A stretch of DNA of 64,000 nucleotides from Burkholderiales bacterium PBB1 (GCA_002255905.1 NKIN01000005.1:124001-188000); one strand, 5' to 3'. Numbered from the stretch's first letter, positions 30,058-39,365 are shown. Made by a program: numbers and translations. Notes: generated by a model not told the origin, from the letters alone.

Positions 30058-31061
30058 GTATCGACACGAAGGCCTTGGAAAGCGTTGCGGTGCAGGACTT
30101 GGGCAAAGTCGCCGTGCTCCTGGGTGGCACCTCGGCCGAGCGCGACATCTCGCTGATGTCGGGCAGCGGCGTGCTGGCGGCACTGCAGTCGCTCGGCGTG
30201 GATGCGCAGGCCTTCGATCCGGCGCAGCGTGATCTGGCCGAGTTGAAGCAACTGGGCATCGACCGCTGCTTCATCTCGCTGCATGGCCGCCATGGCGAAG
30301 ACGGCACCGTGCAGGGTGCGCTCGAGCTGCTGGGCATTCCCTACACCGGGTCTGGCGTGATGGCCTCTGCGGTGGCGATGGACAAGGTGATGACCAAGCG
30401 GATCTGGCTCGCCGAAGGCCTCCCAACGCCACGCCATGTCTGGTTGCCTCCGGGCGAACATTCGGCCGAGCAGGTGCAGGCGGTGCCTGCGCAGATCGGC
30501 TTGCCGCTGATCGTCAAGCCACCGCGCGAGGGCTCGTCGATCGGCGTCACCAAGGTGCTCTCTGCCGATCACATCGCCGACGCGGTGACGCTCGCCGCGC
30601 GCTACGACGCCGACGTGCTGTGCGAGGAGTTCATCGCCGGCGAGGAAGTCACCTGCCCGGTGCTGGGCGAAGGGGCGCACGTGCAGGCACTTCCGGTGAT
30701 CCGCATCCGGGCGCCCGAAGGTGCCTACGACTACCAGAACAAGTATTTCACCGACGTCGTGCAGTACCTGTGCCCGAGCGGTCTGCCCGAGGCCGAGGAG
30801 CGCGAGATCCAGCGCCTTGCCGTCGCGTCCTACCGCGCGCTGGGCTGCCGCGGCTGGGGTCGTGCCGACCTGATGATCCGTGCACAGGATCGCAAGCCCT
30901 TCCTGCTCGAGATGAACACCTCGCCCGGCATGACCACGCATTCGCTGGTACCGATGTCGGCGCGTGCGGTGGGCATCGACTACCCACAGCTCTGTCTGCT
31001 GATCGCTGGCTCGGCGCGCCTGGATGCCCCGCCTGCGTTGCCTGCCGCTTGCGCGACCTGA
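30054..31061 (+). CDS. ddlB: D-alanine:D-alanine ligase DdlB
   Basis: It joins two D-Ala with ATP to supply MurF. The product is 335 residues, slightly longer than E. coli DdlB because of about 15 extra N-terminal residues ([15 protein letters not shown]) before [20 protein letters not shown]-grasp residues are visible in [17 protein letters not shown] and [17 protein letters not shown]. Those first residues may be surplus if a later start were used, but no better start is evident. The ftsQ start comes 10 bases after its stop. Confidence 0.95.
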   Translation: MSIDTKALESVAVQDLGKVAVLLGGTSAERDISLMSGSGVLAALQSLGVDAQAFDPAQRDLAELKQLGIDRCFISLHGRHGEDGTVQGALELLGIPYTGSGVMASAVAMDKVMTKRIWLAEGLPTPRHVWLPPGEHSAEQVQAVPAQIGLPLIVKPPREGSSIGVTKVLSADHIADAVTLAARYDADVLCEEFIAGEEVTCPVLGEGAHVQALPVIRIRAPEGAYDYQNKYFTDVVQYLCPSGLPEAEEREIQRLAVASYRALGCRGWGRADLMIRAQDRKPFLLEMNTSPGMTTHSLVPMSARAVGIDYPQLCLLIAGSARLDAPPALPAACAT

Positions 31062-31071
31062 CGACACGCAC

Positions 31072-31905
31072 ATGGCCAGCCCCACCTTCCTGCGCCCGCC
31101 CACCGCCGTTCGTTCGGTGCGTGACCCGCTGCCGGCCGACGTGCGCTGGATGCGTCTGACGGCCAACGGCCTGTACCTGCTGGCAGCGCTCGTGCTGGCG
31201 GCGCTGGCGCTGCACCTCGTGATCCGGCAGCCGGTCTTCGCGTTGCGGATGATCCACATCGACGGCGACCTGGCGCGCAACAGCGTGGCGACGATCCGGG
31301 TCAATGCTGTGCCGCAACTGCGGGGCAATTTCTTCACCATCGACCTGCAGGCCGCGCGCCGTGCCTTCGAGACGGTGCCCTGGGTGCGCCATGCGGTGGT
31401 GCAGCGTGTGTGGCCGAACCGCCTGGCCGTGCGGCTGGAAGAGCACCGGCCCGTGGCGCTCTGGCGCGCAGCAGACGACAACGGCACCGCCGAGCAACTG
31501 GTCAATTCACATGGAGAGGTGTTCGAGGCGAATGTCGGCGACGTCGAGGGTGACAGCCTGCCGACGCTCGAAGGGCCGGACGGCACGTCGGCGGCGATGC
31601 TGTCCATGCTGACGCGACTGCAGGCGGTGTTCGACCGTCAGGGCAGCCACATCGACACGCTGCGGCTGTCGGGCCGCGCCTCCTGGGCGATCGAGCTCGA
31701 TACCGGCGCGAAGGTCGAGCTCGGCCGGGGCAGCGACGACGAGGTGCTGGTGCGCGCCGACCGTTTCGTTGCCACGGTGACGCAGATGACGCAGGCCTTC
31801 CAGGCGCCGGTGATCTATGCCGACCTGCGGCACCGCGACGGCTATGCCTTGCGGCTGCGGGGCATCACGACGGTGGCCGCCCCGGGCGCGGCGAACAGGA
31901 ATTGA
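31072..31905 (+). CDS. ftsQ: Cell division protein FtsQ
   Basis: This is a bitopic inner membrane protein of 277 residues that recruits FtsB and FtsL. A cytoplasmic tail and one helix (LYLLAALVLAALALHLVI) are followed by a periplasmic POTRA domain beginning near FALRMIHIDGDLARNSV and a beta domain containing VPWVRHAVVQRVWPNRLAV, the family signature. ATG 31072 is favoured; the frame also allows ATG 31024 inside ddlB, but the extra 16 residues resemble nothing. It is followed by ftsA after 13 bases. Confidence 0.95.
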   Translation: MASPTFLRPPTAVRSVRDPLPADVRWMRLTANGLYLLAALVLAALALHLVIRQPVFALRMIHIDGDLARNSVATIRVNAVPQLRGNFFTIDLQAARRAFETVPWVRHAVVQRVWPNRLAVRLEEHRPVALWRAADDNGTAEQLVNSHGEVFEANVGDVEGDSLPTLEGPDGTSAAMLSMLTRLQAVFDRQGSHIDTLRLSGRASWAIELDTGAKVELGRGSDDEVLVRADRFVATVTQMTQAFQAPVIYADLRHRDGYALRLRGITTVAAPGAANRN

Positions 31906-31918
31906 GCGAGAGGAACGG

Positions 31919-33148
31919 ATGGCCAAGGAACTGAAAGATCTGGTGGTCGGTCTCGACATCGGCACCGCGAAGGTGATGGTGGTCGTGGCCGAGATGCTGC
32001 CCGACGGCGAGTTGCGCGTGGCCGGCCTCGGCAGTGCGCCCGCCAACGGGCTCAAGCGAGGCGTGGTGGTGAACATCGACGCCACCGTGCAGAGCATCCA
32101 GCAGGCGCTGAAAGAGGCCGAGATGATGGCCGACTGCAAGATCACGCGGGTCTACACCGGCATCACAGGCAGCCACATCCGCGGCCAGAACTCCACCGGC
32201 ATGGTGATCGTGCGCGACAAGGAGGTGACGCCGGTCGACGTGGCGCGCGTCGTCGAGACCGCCAAGGCGATCAACATCCCGAACGACCAGCGACTGCTGC
32301 TGGTCGAGCCTCAGGAATTCGTCATCGACGGCCACGAGGTCAAGGAGCCGATCGGCATGAGCGGCGGGCGCCTCGAAGTGAAGGTGCACATCGTGACCGG
32401 CGCGCAGAGCGCGGCCGAGAACATCATCAAATGCGTGCGCCGCTGCGGCCTCGAAGTCGACATGCTGGTGCTCAACCCCAGTGCCTCCAGCCATGCGGTG
32501 CTGACCGACGACGAGAAGGACCTGGGCGTGGCGCTGGTGGACATCGGCGCGGGCACCACCGACGTGGCGATCTTCACCGACGGTGCGATCCGCCACACCG
32601 CGGTGATCCCGATCGCTGGCGACCTGATCACCAGCGACATCGCGATGGCGTTGCGCACCCCGACCAAGGACGCAGAAGAGATCAAGGTCGAATACGGCGT
32701 CGCCAAGCAGTTGCTCGCCGACCCGAGCGATCAGCTCGAAGTGCCGGGCCTGGGCGACCGCCCGCCGCGCATGCTGAGCCGGCAGGCGCTGGCCGGTGTG
32801 ATTGAGCCGCGCATCGAGGAAATCTATTCGCTGGTGCACCAAGTGATCCGCGAGTCCGGCTACGAGGAGCTGCTGTCCTCGGGCATCGTGATCTGCGGTG
32901 GCGCGGCGGTGATGCCGGGCATGGTCGAGCTCGGCGAAGACATCTTCCTGAAGCCGGTGCGCAAAGGCACCCCGCTGTACCACGGCGCGCTGCAGGACAT
33001 GGTGGCCAACACCCGCTCGGCCACCGTGATGGGCCTGCTCGAGGAAGGCCGCATGGCGCGCTCGCGCGGCCTGCGTGCGGCGCAGCAGGCCGGCTCCGTC
33101 AAGACGGTGCTGGGTCGCGCACGCGACTGGTTTCTGGGCAACTTCTGA
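31919..33148 (+). CDS. ftsA: Cell division actin homologue FtsA
   Basis: This is the membrane tether for FtsZ, 409 residues, with an actin fold. It has VGLDIGTAKVMVVVAE as phosphate loop 1, the SHVTG-like 1C domain segment GRLEVKVHIVTGA, VDIGAGTTDVAIF as phosphate loop 2, GGAAVMPGM as the adenosine motif, and a C-terminal amphipathic helix (KTVLGRARDWFLGNF) that binds the membrane. ATG 31919 follows a GAGAGGAA site; the frame's earlier start lies inside ftsQ and is rejected. Confidence 0.97.
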   Translation: MAKELKDLVVGLDIGTAKVMVVVAEMLPDGELRVAGLGSAPANGLKRGVVVNIDATVQSIQQALKEAEMMADCKITRVYTGITGSHIRGQNSTGMVIVRDKEVTPVDVARVVETAKAINIPNDQRLLLVEPQEFVIDGHEVKEPIGMSGGRLEVKVHIVTGAQSAAENIIKCVRRCGLEVDMLVLNPSASSHAVLTDDEKDLGVALVDIGAGTTDVAIFTDGAIRHTAVIPIAGDLITSDIAMALRTPTKDAEEIKVEYGVAKQLLADPSDQLEVPGLGDRPPRMLSRQALAGVIEPRIEEIYSLVHQVIRESGYEELLSSGIVICGGAAVMPGMVELGEDIFLKPVRKGTPLYHGALQDMVANTRSATVMGLLEEGRMARSRGLRAAQQAGSVKTVLGRARDWFLGNF

Positions 33149-33348
33149 GACACCCTCCATGCGCCCCAGCCCTGATCCCAACACCCGCGCCGCCCCCAGT
33201 GGGCACTCGCGCGCACCCCCCGGTTTACTGAAAGCGAAGACTGCGGACGAAGGCTACGGCCCGGATCACCGCAGCGAATCACGAAGACCTGGCTAGACCC
33301 GAAAACTGAACCCCTCAACGGCAACTGCACACAGCACTGGAGAACAAC
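33149..33348 (+). promoter_or_regulatory. ftsA-ftsZ spacer, probable leader with ftsZ ribosome binding site
   Basis: These 200 bases are the largest gap within the dcw cluster and carry no supported gene. GGAG at 33337-33340 is the ftsZ ribosome binding site. TAGACC near 33293 might be a -10, but no convincing -35 goes with it. An internal ftsZ promoter would be expected from other bacteria, yet the sequence does not prove one. Confidence 0.35.
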
Positions 33349-34557
33349 ATGGCCATCGAAATGATCGAAGAATTTGACCTCGGCACGCAGATCAAGGTGA
33401 TCGGTGTGGGCGGCGGCGGCGGCAACGCGGTCGAGCACATGATCACGCAGGGCGTGCAAGGCGTCGAATTCGTCTGCGCCAACACCGATGCACAGGCACT
33501 CAACCGCTCTGGCGCGCACCAGCTGATCCAGCTCGGCAGCACCGGACTCGGCGCAGGCGCCAAGCCCGATGTCGGCAAGGCCGCGGCCCTGGAGGCCGAG
33601 GAACGCATCCGCGCGGCGATCTCCGGTTCGAACATGTTGTTCATCACCGCGGGCATGGGTGGCGGCACCGGCACCGGTGCGGCGCCGGTGATCGCGCGCA
33701 TCGCGAAGGAAATGGGCATCCTGACGGTCGGTGTGGTGACCAAGCCGTTCGAATTCGAAGGCAACCGCCGGATGAAGGCCGCTGACACCGGCCTGTCGGA
33801 GCTGGAAGCGAACGTCGACTCGCTGATCGTCGTGCTCAACGAGAAGCTGCTCGAGGTGCTGGGTGACGACGTGACGCAGGACCAGGCCTTTGCCGAGGCC
33901 AACGACGTGCTGAAGAACGCGGTCGGCGGCATCAGCGACATCATTCACATGCACGGCATGGTCAACGTCGACTTCGAGGACGTGAAGACGGTGATGAGCG
34001 AGCCGGGCAAGGCGATGATGGGCACCGCGCAAGCCGGTGGCCCCGACCGTGCCACCAAGGCGGCCGACGCGGCCGTGGCCTGCCCGCTGCTCGAAGGCAT
34101 CGACTTGTCGGGCGCCAAGGGCGTGCTGGTGCTGATCGCCGCCAACCGCAGCACGCTGAAGCTGTCGGAGAGCAAGAACGCGATGAACACCATCCGCCGC
34201 TATGCGGCCGAGGACGCGCACGTGATCTTCGGCACCGTCTATGACGAAAGCCTGGGCGACCAGCTGCGCGTGACGGTGATCGCCACGGGCCTGAGCCCCG
34301 CGCGCCGCCAGCAGGCACCGATCAACCTCGTGCACAGCCAGCTGCGCACCGGGACCGACAACCTGCCGATCCTCAACAGCCAGATCAACCAGACCATGGG
34401 TACCGCACACGGCACCGCAGCCGGCCCCGACTATGGCGGCATGAACACGCCGAGCGTCTGGCGCACCCGCACCGCAGCGGCCAAGGTGGACGCGCTGGCC
34501 AGCAATGGCATGGACGAGATCGAGATCCCGGCGTTCCTGCGCAAGCAGGCTGACTGA
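33349..34557 (+). CDS. ftsZ: Tubulin-like cell division GTPase FtsZ
   Basis: It forms the Z ring. The product is 402 residues. The GTP-binding start is KVIGVGGGGGNAVEHM, the tubulin signature loop GGGTGTG is at residues 104-110, and the synergy-loop region is NVDFEDVKTVMSE. The C-terminal end DEIEIPAFLRKQAD is the conserved tail that binds FtsA and other partners. A spacer of roughly 60 low-conservation residues precedes the tail, as usual. Confidence 0.98.
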   Translation: MAIEMIEEFDLGTQIKVIGVGGGGGNAVEHMITQGVQGVEFVCANTDAQALNRSGAHQLIQLGSTGLGAGAKPDVGKAAALEAEERIRAAISGSNMLFITAGMGGGTGTGAAPVIARIAKEMGILTVGVVTKPFEFEGNRRMKAADTGLSELEANVDSLIVVLNEKLLEVLGDDVTQDQAFAEANDVLKNAVGGISDIIHMHGMVNVDFEDVKTVMSEPGKAMMGTAQAGGPDRATKAADAAVACPLLEGIDLSGAKGVLVLIAANRSTLKLSESKNAMNTIRRYAAEDAHVIFGTVYDESLGDQLRVTVIATGLSPARRQQAPINLVHSQLRTGTDNLPILNSQINQTMGTAHGTAAGPDYGGMNTPSVWRTRTAAAKVDALASNGMDEIEIPAFLRKQAD

Positions 34558-34560
34558 ATA

Positions 34561-34640
34561 GAGCCCCCCAGTCGCTGGCGCTCCTGCCGCCAAGGGGCGC
34601 CGCCTTCGGCCCGGGTGACCCGGGCTTCGGCGTGGCTTGA
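34561..34640. repeat. GC-rich intergenic repeat-like hairpin between ftsZ and lpxC
   Basis: GCCCGGG at 34609-34615 and CCCGGGC at 34619-34625 pair around loop TGA. Flanking CGCC at 34601 and GGCG at 34629 extend the stem past an internal loop. Upstream, CCCCCC and AAGGGG at 34565-34596 form the ends of a second imperfect inverted repeat containing CAGTCGCTGGCGCTCCTGCC. The block resembles dispersed intergenic repeats that I recall from Comamonadaceae-like genomes. It could end or attenuate the ftsZ transcript; no T-run follows, so Rho-independent termination is unproven. Confidence 0.45.
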
Positions 34641-34669
34641 TGACACTGCAGCGTTGGGGTTGCTCTCTC

Positions 34670-34681
34670 TAGAATGAAGTG
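34670..34681 (+). promoter_or_regulatory. -10 element predicting a leaderless lpxC mRNA
   Basis: TAGAAT at 34670-34675 is followed by exactly six bases and then ATG 34682, so a normal start site would fall on the A of the codon. No Shine-Dalgarno sequence fits that ATG. A -35 at 16-18 bases spacing is not recognisable, which lowers confidence. Confidence 0.45.
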
Positions 34682-35617
34682 ATGCTGGCCCAACGCACAT
34701 TGAAATCACTGACCCGCGCGGTTGGCGTTGGCGTGCACGGTGGGCAGCGGGTCGAGATGACATTGCGGCCCGCGCCGCCCGACACCGGGGTCGTGTTTCG
34801 CCGGGTCGATCTGCCCCAGCCGGTGGACATTCCCGTTCGCCCGGCTTCGGTGTGCGACACCCGCATGGCCACCGCGCTGTCACCCGGGGGCGACCCCGGC
34901 GCGCCGAAGGTCAACACCGTCGAGCACCTGTTGTCGGCGTGCGCCGGGCTGGGCATCGACAACCTGATTGTCGACATCACCGCCGAAGAGGTGCCCATCC
35001 TCGATGGCTCGGCGGCGTCGTTCGTGTTCCTGCTGCAAAGCGCCGGCATCGAATTGCAGGCTGCGCCAAAGCGCTTTTTGCGTTTGCGCAAGCCGGTGGA
35101 AGTGCGTGAAGGCGAGGGTGCCAGCCTGAAATGGGCCCGGCTCGAACCGTTCGACGGCTACCGGCTGACCTTCGAGATTTCCTTCGACCACCCCGCCGTC
35201 AATCAGACCGGCCAGCATGTGGTGTTCGACATGGGCTCGGGCCAGTACAAGCGCGAGATCGCACGGGCCCGTACCTTCGGTTTCACGAAGGATGTCGAGA
35301 TGATGCGCTCGCGCGGGCTGGGGCTGGGCGGCAGCCTCGACAACGTGGTGGTGGTCGACGACTACAAGGTGCTCAACAGCGGCGGGCTGCGCTACGGCGA
35401 CGAGTTCGCCAAGCACAAGATCCTCGATGCGATCGGCGACCTGTACGTGTTCGGGCATCCGCTGATCGGCGCCTACAGTGCGTTCAAATCGGGCCATGCC
35501 CTCAACAGCAAGCTGGTGCTGGCGGTGCTGGCCGATCCGGACGCGTTCGAGATCGTCACCTTTGCCGATGCATCGAAAGCTCCCGCGGGGCTGGCCGAAC
35601 TGGCGCCAGCCTGGTGA
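34682..35617 (+). CDS. lpxC: UDP-3-O-acyl-N-acetylglucosamine deacetylase LpxC
   Basis: It catalyses the committed step of lipid A synthesis. The product is 311 residues. Zinc ligands are His82 in NTVEHLLSA and the His245/Asp249 pair in [10 protein letters not shown]; the dimer of beta-alpha domains is seen from [12 protein letters not shown] and from [17 protein letters not shown] 34679 and ATG 34682 are adjacent starts, and the ATG is preferred. It is separated from ftsZ by a hairpin-rich gap and seems to have its own promoter. Confidence 0.97.
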   Translation: MLAQRTLKSLTRAVGVGVHGGQRVEMTLRPAPPDTGVVFRRVDLPQPVDIPVRPASVCDTRMATALSPGGDPGAPKVNTVEHLLSACAGLGIDNLIVDITAEEVPILDGSAASFVFLLQSAGIELQAAPKRFLRLRKPVEVREGEGASLKWARLEPFDGYRLTFEISFDHPAVNQTGQHVVFDMGSGQYKREIARARTFGFTKDVEMMRSRGLGLGGSLDNVVVVDDYKVLNSGGLRYGDEFAKHKILDAIGDLYVFGHPLIGAYSAFKSGHALNSKLVLAVLADPDAFEIVTFADASKAPAGLAELAPAW

Positions 35618-35667
35618 AGGGACGGAGTTCACTGCGGTCCGTGGCCGCGACATGAGGGGCTGACGAC

Positions 35668-35874
35668 ATGGTGGTGTTCGCTTGGGTGATGGGATCGATC
35701 GTCGCGCTGATGGGAGGCATCAGCCTGCTGTCTTTCGCCATCTTCATCGGCACCGGCATTGATCTCTGGCTCAAGCGCGCGCGCCTGTTCCGTCGTTATG
35801 CCTTCGCGGCCATGCTGTTCTGGTTCAACGTGTGGATCTGGGGCACCGTGGTGATGATCCTGATCAACTGGTGA
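35668..35874 (+). CDS. Small two-helix membrane protein, unknown function
   Basis: The 68-residue protein has two hydrophobic segments (VMGSIVALMGGISLLSFAIF and FAAMLFWFNVWIWGTVVMIL) split by a basic loop KRARLFRR, suggesting an inner membrane hairpin with the loop in the cytoplasm. I do not recognise a family. ATG 35668 lies 50 bases after lpxC, so it may be the last gene of that transcript. Its last 11 bases overlap the end of the convergent yqiA gene. Confidence 0.6.
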   Translation: MVVFAWVMGSIVALMGGISLLSFAIFIGTGIDLWLKRARLFRRYAFAAMLFWFNVWIWGTVVMILINW

Positions 35875-36469
35875 TCAGGTGTCGCGGATCTCCAAGGCCC
35901 AGAAAGTCGCGCACCGCGCTGAAGGCATCTTCGAAGTCGCTCAGCGCGTGGTCGTTGCCTTCGAGCAGCTGCATCGGGCCGTCGGCATAGCGCGCTGCCA
36001 TCTCGCGCCAGTCCAGCACCTCTTCGCCTTTCGCGATGACTGCGAAGTAGCGTGAGCGCTGGGTGATGCGCGCCGGGGTCATGTCACGCAGCTCGGCGAT
36101 GAACTCGGGGCGAAAAAAGAAGGGTTCGTCGCTGTGCCAGGCGGTGGTCTCGCCGATCCGGTCGGCCAGGTCGCGCGCCGGGTGCACGGCCGGGTTCAGA
36201 AGCACGACCCTCACCGGTTGCGCCCAGCGCTCAGCCAGCACCGTCGCGTAGAAGCCACCGAGCGAGCTGCCGACCACGGCGGTCTGCGCCAACGGCCACC
36301 CGGCGGTGCCCTGGGTCAGCAGCGCGATCGCATCACGCGGAGACGGCGGCAGCTGCGGGCACCACCAGTGGATGTCGGGGCGGTGCGCCTGCACCCAGTC
36401 GCGGAACTGGCGCGCCTTGGTCGATTGCGGCGACGAGCGAAAGCCGTGCAAATACAGAAGGTGCGTCAG
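35864..36469 (-). CDS. yqiA: YqiA/UPF0227-family alpha/beta hydrolase (esterase)
   Basis: This is a small serine hydrolase of the YqiA family. It begins at the hallmark THLLYLHGFRSSPQSTKA and carries the nucleophile elbow GSSLGG, with a late His in NDHALSDF as the probable triad His. The family length is about 190-200 residues, which here requires a CTG start at 36469, preceded by GAGGGG at a good distance. The frame continues upstream to TTG 36607, but that stretch encodes a Pro/Gly/Arg-rich tail unlike the family and contains two hairpins, so I treat it as spacer. The acyl substrate is unknown. Confidence 0.8.
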   Translation of the reverse strand: MTHLLYLHGFRSSPQSTKARQFRDWVQAHRPDIHWWCPQLPPSPRDAIALLTQGTAGWPLAQTAVVGSSLGGFYATVLAERWAQPVRVVLLNPAVHPARDLADRIGETTAWHSDEPFFFRPEFIAELRDMTPARITQRSRYFAVIAKGEEVLDWREMAARYADGPMQLLEGNDHALSDFEDAFSAVRDFLGLGDPRHLITS

Positions 36470-36479
36470 TGGCGCCCCT

Positions 36480-36523
36480 CGCTCGACGGGTACGTCGAGC
36501 GATCCCCTTGGGTCATGAAGGGG
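36480..36523 (-). terminator. Two tandem hairpins between mpl and yqiA
   Basis: CGCTCGACG (36480-36488) and CGTCGAGCG (36493-36501) form a perfect nine-pair stem with a four-base loop. Three bases on, CCCCTT (36504-36509) and AAGGGG (36518-36523) form a second stem. On the minus strand they lie after the mpl stop and just before the yqiA ribosome binding site. They could terminate mpl or mask yqiA translation. Without a T-run, termination is uncertain. Confidence 0.45.
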
Positions 36524-36611
36524 CCCCTGTGTGTCCCCTGGATGCGGTTCGGCTTGGGAGCGGCCTGGCGCTCGTCCCCCGCTGGCCTCTGGTGGCACGT
36601 CTGGCAAGGGC

Positions 36612-38006
36612 TCAGCCCTTGGCTGCCAGCGCTTTCAGCAGCAGCTCGTGCACGCCGCCAAAGCCGCCATTGCTCATGCAAAGCACGTGGTCGCCAGGCT
36701 GGGCGGCTGCCGTGACTTGCGCCACCAGCGTGTCGATGCGGTCGCTGACCGAGGCCAGCTTGCCCAGCGGGGCCAGTGCTTGCACCGCATCCCAGTCGAG
36801 GCCACCGCTGTGGCAGAACGACAGGTCGGCTTCTTCGAGCGCCCAGGGCAGCTGCGCTTTCATCGTGCCCTGCTTCATCGTGTTGGAGCGGGGCTCGAAC
36901 ACCGCGAGGATGCGCGGCCGGGCTTGCTCGGCAGGGTTCCAGCGCGCATCGATCTGCCGGCGCAGGCCGTTGATCGTGGTGCGCATCGCAGTCGGGTGGT
37001 GCGCGAAATCGTCGTAGACGCTGACACCGGCCACGCTGCCACGCAGCTCGAGTCGGCGGCGCACGTTCTCGAAACTCGCCAGGGCCTGGGCCGCCACTTC
37101 GGCGGGCACCCCCAGGTGATCGGCGGCGGCAATGGCTGCCAGCGCGTTCAGCTGGTTGTGTTCACCGGCCAGCACCCACTCGACGCGCGCGAGCCGCATG
37201 CTGCCGCGCAGCACATCGAACGCGTGGGGCTCGCCGCGGGCACGCCACTCGCCCGGGGTTTCCTTGCGCGAACCGAAGCGCACCACCTCGCTCCAGCAGC
37301 CGACACCCAGCACCCGCTGCAGCGCCTCGTCGCGCGCATTGACGACCAGGCGCCCCTGCGAGGGCACGGTGCGCACGAGGTGATGAAACTGCCGCTCGAT
37401 GGCCGCCAGGTTGTCGAAGATATCGGCGTGGTCGAACTCCAGGTTGTTCAGCACCGCGGTGCGTGCGCGGTAGTGGACGAACTTGCTGCGCTTGTCGAAG
37501 AAGGCGGTGTCGTACTCGTCGGCCTCGATGACGAACGGTGCGTTCGGGCTCTTTGATCCCAGCCGGGCCGACACGCCGAAGTTCAGCGGCACGCCGCCCA
37601 CCAGGAAACCCGGCTCCAGCCCGGCCTTCTCCAGTATCCAGGCGAGCATCGCAGTGGTGGTGGTCTTGCCGTGGGTTCCAGCCACGGCGAGCACATGGCG
37701 ACCCTGCAGCACCTGCTCGGCCAGCCACTGCGGTCCGCTGGTGTAGGGCGCGCCGGCATCAAGCACTGCTTCCATCAGCGGGTTGCCGCGCGTCACCACA
37801 TTGCCGACCACGAACACATCGGGCCGCAGCGCCAGCTGGTCGGCGCCATAGCCTTCCATCAGCTCGATGCCGAGTGCGCGCAGCTGGTCACTCATCGGCG
37901 GGTAGACGCCGCTGTCGCAGCCGGTCACCCGGTGCCCGACCTCGCGCGCGAGCGCTGCGAGCCCGCCCATGAAGGTGCCGCAGATGCCCAGGATGTGGAT
38001 GTGCAT
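36612..38006 (-). CDS. mpl: Murein tripeptide ligase Mpl (peptidoglycan recycling)
   Basis: It joins recycled L-Ala-D-Glu-meso-DAP to UDP-MurNAc in the cytoplasm. The product is 464 residues, as in E. coli. The start HIHILGICGTFMGGLAALA is diagnostic for Mpl against MurC. The ATP loop is [13 protein letters not shown], with EADEYDTAFFDKRSKFVHY as the central motif and DDFAHHPTAM later. It is the only minus-strand wall gene and faces the dcw cluster, giving both new synthesis and recycling in one region. Confidence 0.95.
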   Translation of the reverse strand: MHIHILGICGTFMGGLAALAREVGHRVTGCDSGVYPPMSDQLRALGIELMEGYGADQLALRPDVFVVGNVVTRGNPLMEAVLDAGAPYTSGPQWLAEQVLQGRHVLAVAGTHGKTTTTAMLAWILEKAGLEPGFLVGGVPLNFGVSARLGSKSPNAPFVIEADEYDTAFFDKRSKFVHYRARTAVLNNLEFDHADIFDNLAAIERQFHHLVRTVPSQGRLVVNARDEALQRVLGVGCWSEVVRFGSRKETPGEWRARGEPHAFDVLRGSMRLARVEWVLAGEHNQLNALAAIAAADHLGVPAEVAAQALASFENVRRRLELRGSVAGVSVYDDFAHHPTAMRTTINGLRRQIDARWNPAEQARPRILAVFEPRSNTMKQGTMKAQLPWALEEADLSFCHSGGLDWDAVQALAPLGKLASVSDRIDTLVAQVTAAAQPGDHVLCMSNGGFGGVHELLLKALAAKG

Positions 38007-38029
38007 GGAGTCGCGTTGTTCAGGATGTT

Positions 38030-38054
38030 GGTGCCGGCGTGTGACGCCGGCGCC
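38030..38054 (-). terminator. Hairpin between hemL and mpl
   Basis: GGTGCCGGCGT at 38030-38040 and ACGCCGGCGCC at 38044-38054 pair over 11 positions (one G-T) around loop GTG, 18 bases after the hemL stop. No T-run follows on the minus strand, so it may be a pause or RNA-protecting stem rather than a full terminator. Confidence 0.45.
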
Positions 38055-38072
38055 AGCATCAGGCGGTCGGGA

Positions 38073-39365
38073 TCAGGATTGCAAGGCCTGTGCCGCAGCG
38101 TCGATGGTCGCTGCAATGTCGTCGGGCCGATGCGCTGCACTGACGAAGCCGGCTTCGTACAAGGCCGGTGCCAGATAGACCCCGCGGTCGAGCATGGCAT
38201 GGAAGAAGCGGTTGAAGCGTTCCTTGTCGGTCGCCAGCACTGCGGGATAGTTCTGCGGGAGTTCCGAGGCAAAGAAGAAGCCGAACATGCCGCCCTCGCA
38301 ATCGGTGGCCATCGGCACACCCGCCGCTTTGGCCGCACCTGCCAGCCCGTCGACCATTTTCCGGGTGCTGGTGGCCAAGGCCTCGTAGAAGCCGGGCTTC
38401 TGGATTTCGCGCAACGTGGCCAGCCCGCAGGCCGTGGCCACCGGGTTGCCCGACAGCGTGCCGGCCTGGTAGACCGGGCCCAGCGGTGCCAACTGCGCCA
38501 TCACGGCGCGACGCCCGCCAAAGGCGGCCAGCGGCATGCCACCGCCGATCACCTTGCCGAAGACGCTGATGTCGGGCGCGAAGCCGGGAATCAACTTCGC
38601 GTAGAGGCTTTGCGCTCCGCCGAGCGCGACGCGGAAGCCGGTCATCACTTCATCGAACACGAGCAGCACGCCGTGCTTCGTGCAGAGCTCGCGCAGCCGG
38701 GTCATGAAGGGCACGCTGGCGCGCACGAAGTTCATGTTGCCGCAGATCGGCTCGATCATCACGCAGGCCATGTCGACCGCGTGCAGGCTGAACGCTTCCT
38801 CGAGCTGGGCCACGTTGTTGTACTCGAGCACCACGGTGTGCTTGACGACGTCGTCCGGCACGCCGGCACTGGTCGGGTTGCCAAAGGTGGCCAGACCCGA
38901 TCCTGCCTTGACCAACAAGGCATCGGCATGACCGTGGTAGCAGCCCTCGAACTTGACGATCTTGTTGCGGCCGGTGGCACCGCGGGCCAGGCGAAGTGCG
39001 CTCATCGCCGCTTCGGTGCCCGAGCTGACCAGACGCACCTGGTCCATGCTGGGCACTAGCTTCAGGATCTCTTCGGCCAGTTCGATTTCGCGCTCGGTGG
39101 GTGCGCCAAACGAGAAACCTTCGAGCGCGGCCTTCTGCACGGCATCGAGCACCGCCGGGTGGCCGTGACCCAGGATCATCGGTCCCCAGGAGCCGATGTA
39201 GTCGATGTAGCGCTTGCCTTCGGCATCAAAGATGTACGGGCCCTGCGCGCGGGCAATGAAGCGCGGCGTGCCGCCAACGGCGCGAAAGGCGCGCACTGGC
39301 GAGTTCACGCCACCTGGGATGACGCGCTGGGCGCGTTCGAAAAGCTGTGCGTTGGTCGAGGTCAT
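38073..39365 (-). CDS. hemL: Glutamate-1-semialdehyde 2,1-aminomutase HemL
   Basis: This PLP enzyme converts glutamate-1-semialdehyde to 5-aminolevulinate in the C5 haem pathway. The product is 430 residues. Start [23 protein letters not shown], the cofactor Asp motif [14 protein letters not shown] and the Schiff-base Lys in [18 protein letters not shown] are all present, along with the gating loop [13 protein letters not shown]. The ThiD-like kinase gene lies 72 bases upstream on the same strand and may share its transcript. Confidence 0.97.
   Translation of the reverse strand: MTSTNAQLFERAQRVIPGGVNSPVRAFRAVGGTPRFIARAQGPYIFDAEGKRYIDYIGSWGPMILGHGHPAVLDAVQKAALEGFSFGAPTEREIELAEEILKLVPSMDQVRLVSSGTEAAMSALRLARGATGRNKIVKFEGCYHGHADALLVKAGSGLATFGNPTSAGVPDDVVKHTVVLEYNNVAQLEEAFSLHAVDMACVMIEPICGNMNFVRASVPFMTRLRELCTKHGVLLVFDEVMTGFRVALGGAQSLYAKLIPGFAPDISVFGKVIGGGMPLAAFGGRRAVMAQLAPLGPVYQAGTLSGNPVATACGLATLREIQKPGFYEALATSTRKMVDGLAGAAKAAGVPMATDCEGGMFGFFFASELPQNYPAVLATDKERFNRFFHAMLDRGVYLAPALYEAGFVSAAHRPDDIAATIDAAAQALQS

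Noticed and set aside
28192-30183. 663-codon open frame on the minus strand across murG and murC
   Set aside because: It lies wholly antisense to two conserved wall genes. Its composition (His, Arg, Asp, Gln rich) is what the complement of GC-rich codons produces, and no domain is recognisable.
33159-33296. 45-codon ORF in the ftsA-ftsZ gap
   Set aside because: It has no ribosome binding site, a low-complexity Pro/Arg/Ser composition, and lies in a leader region.
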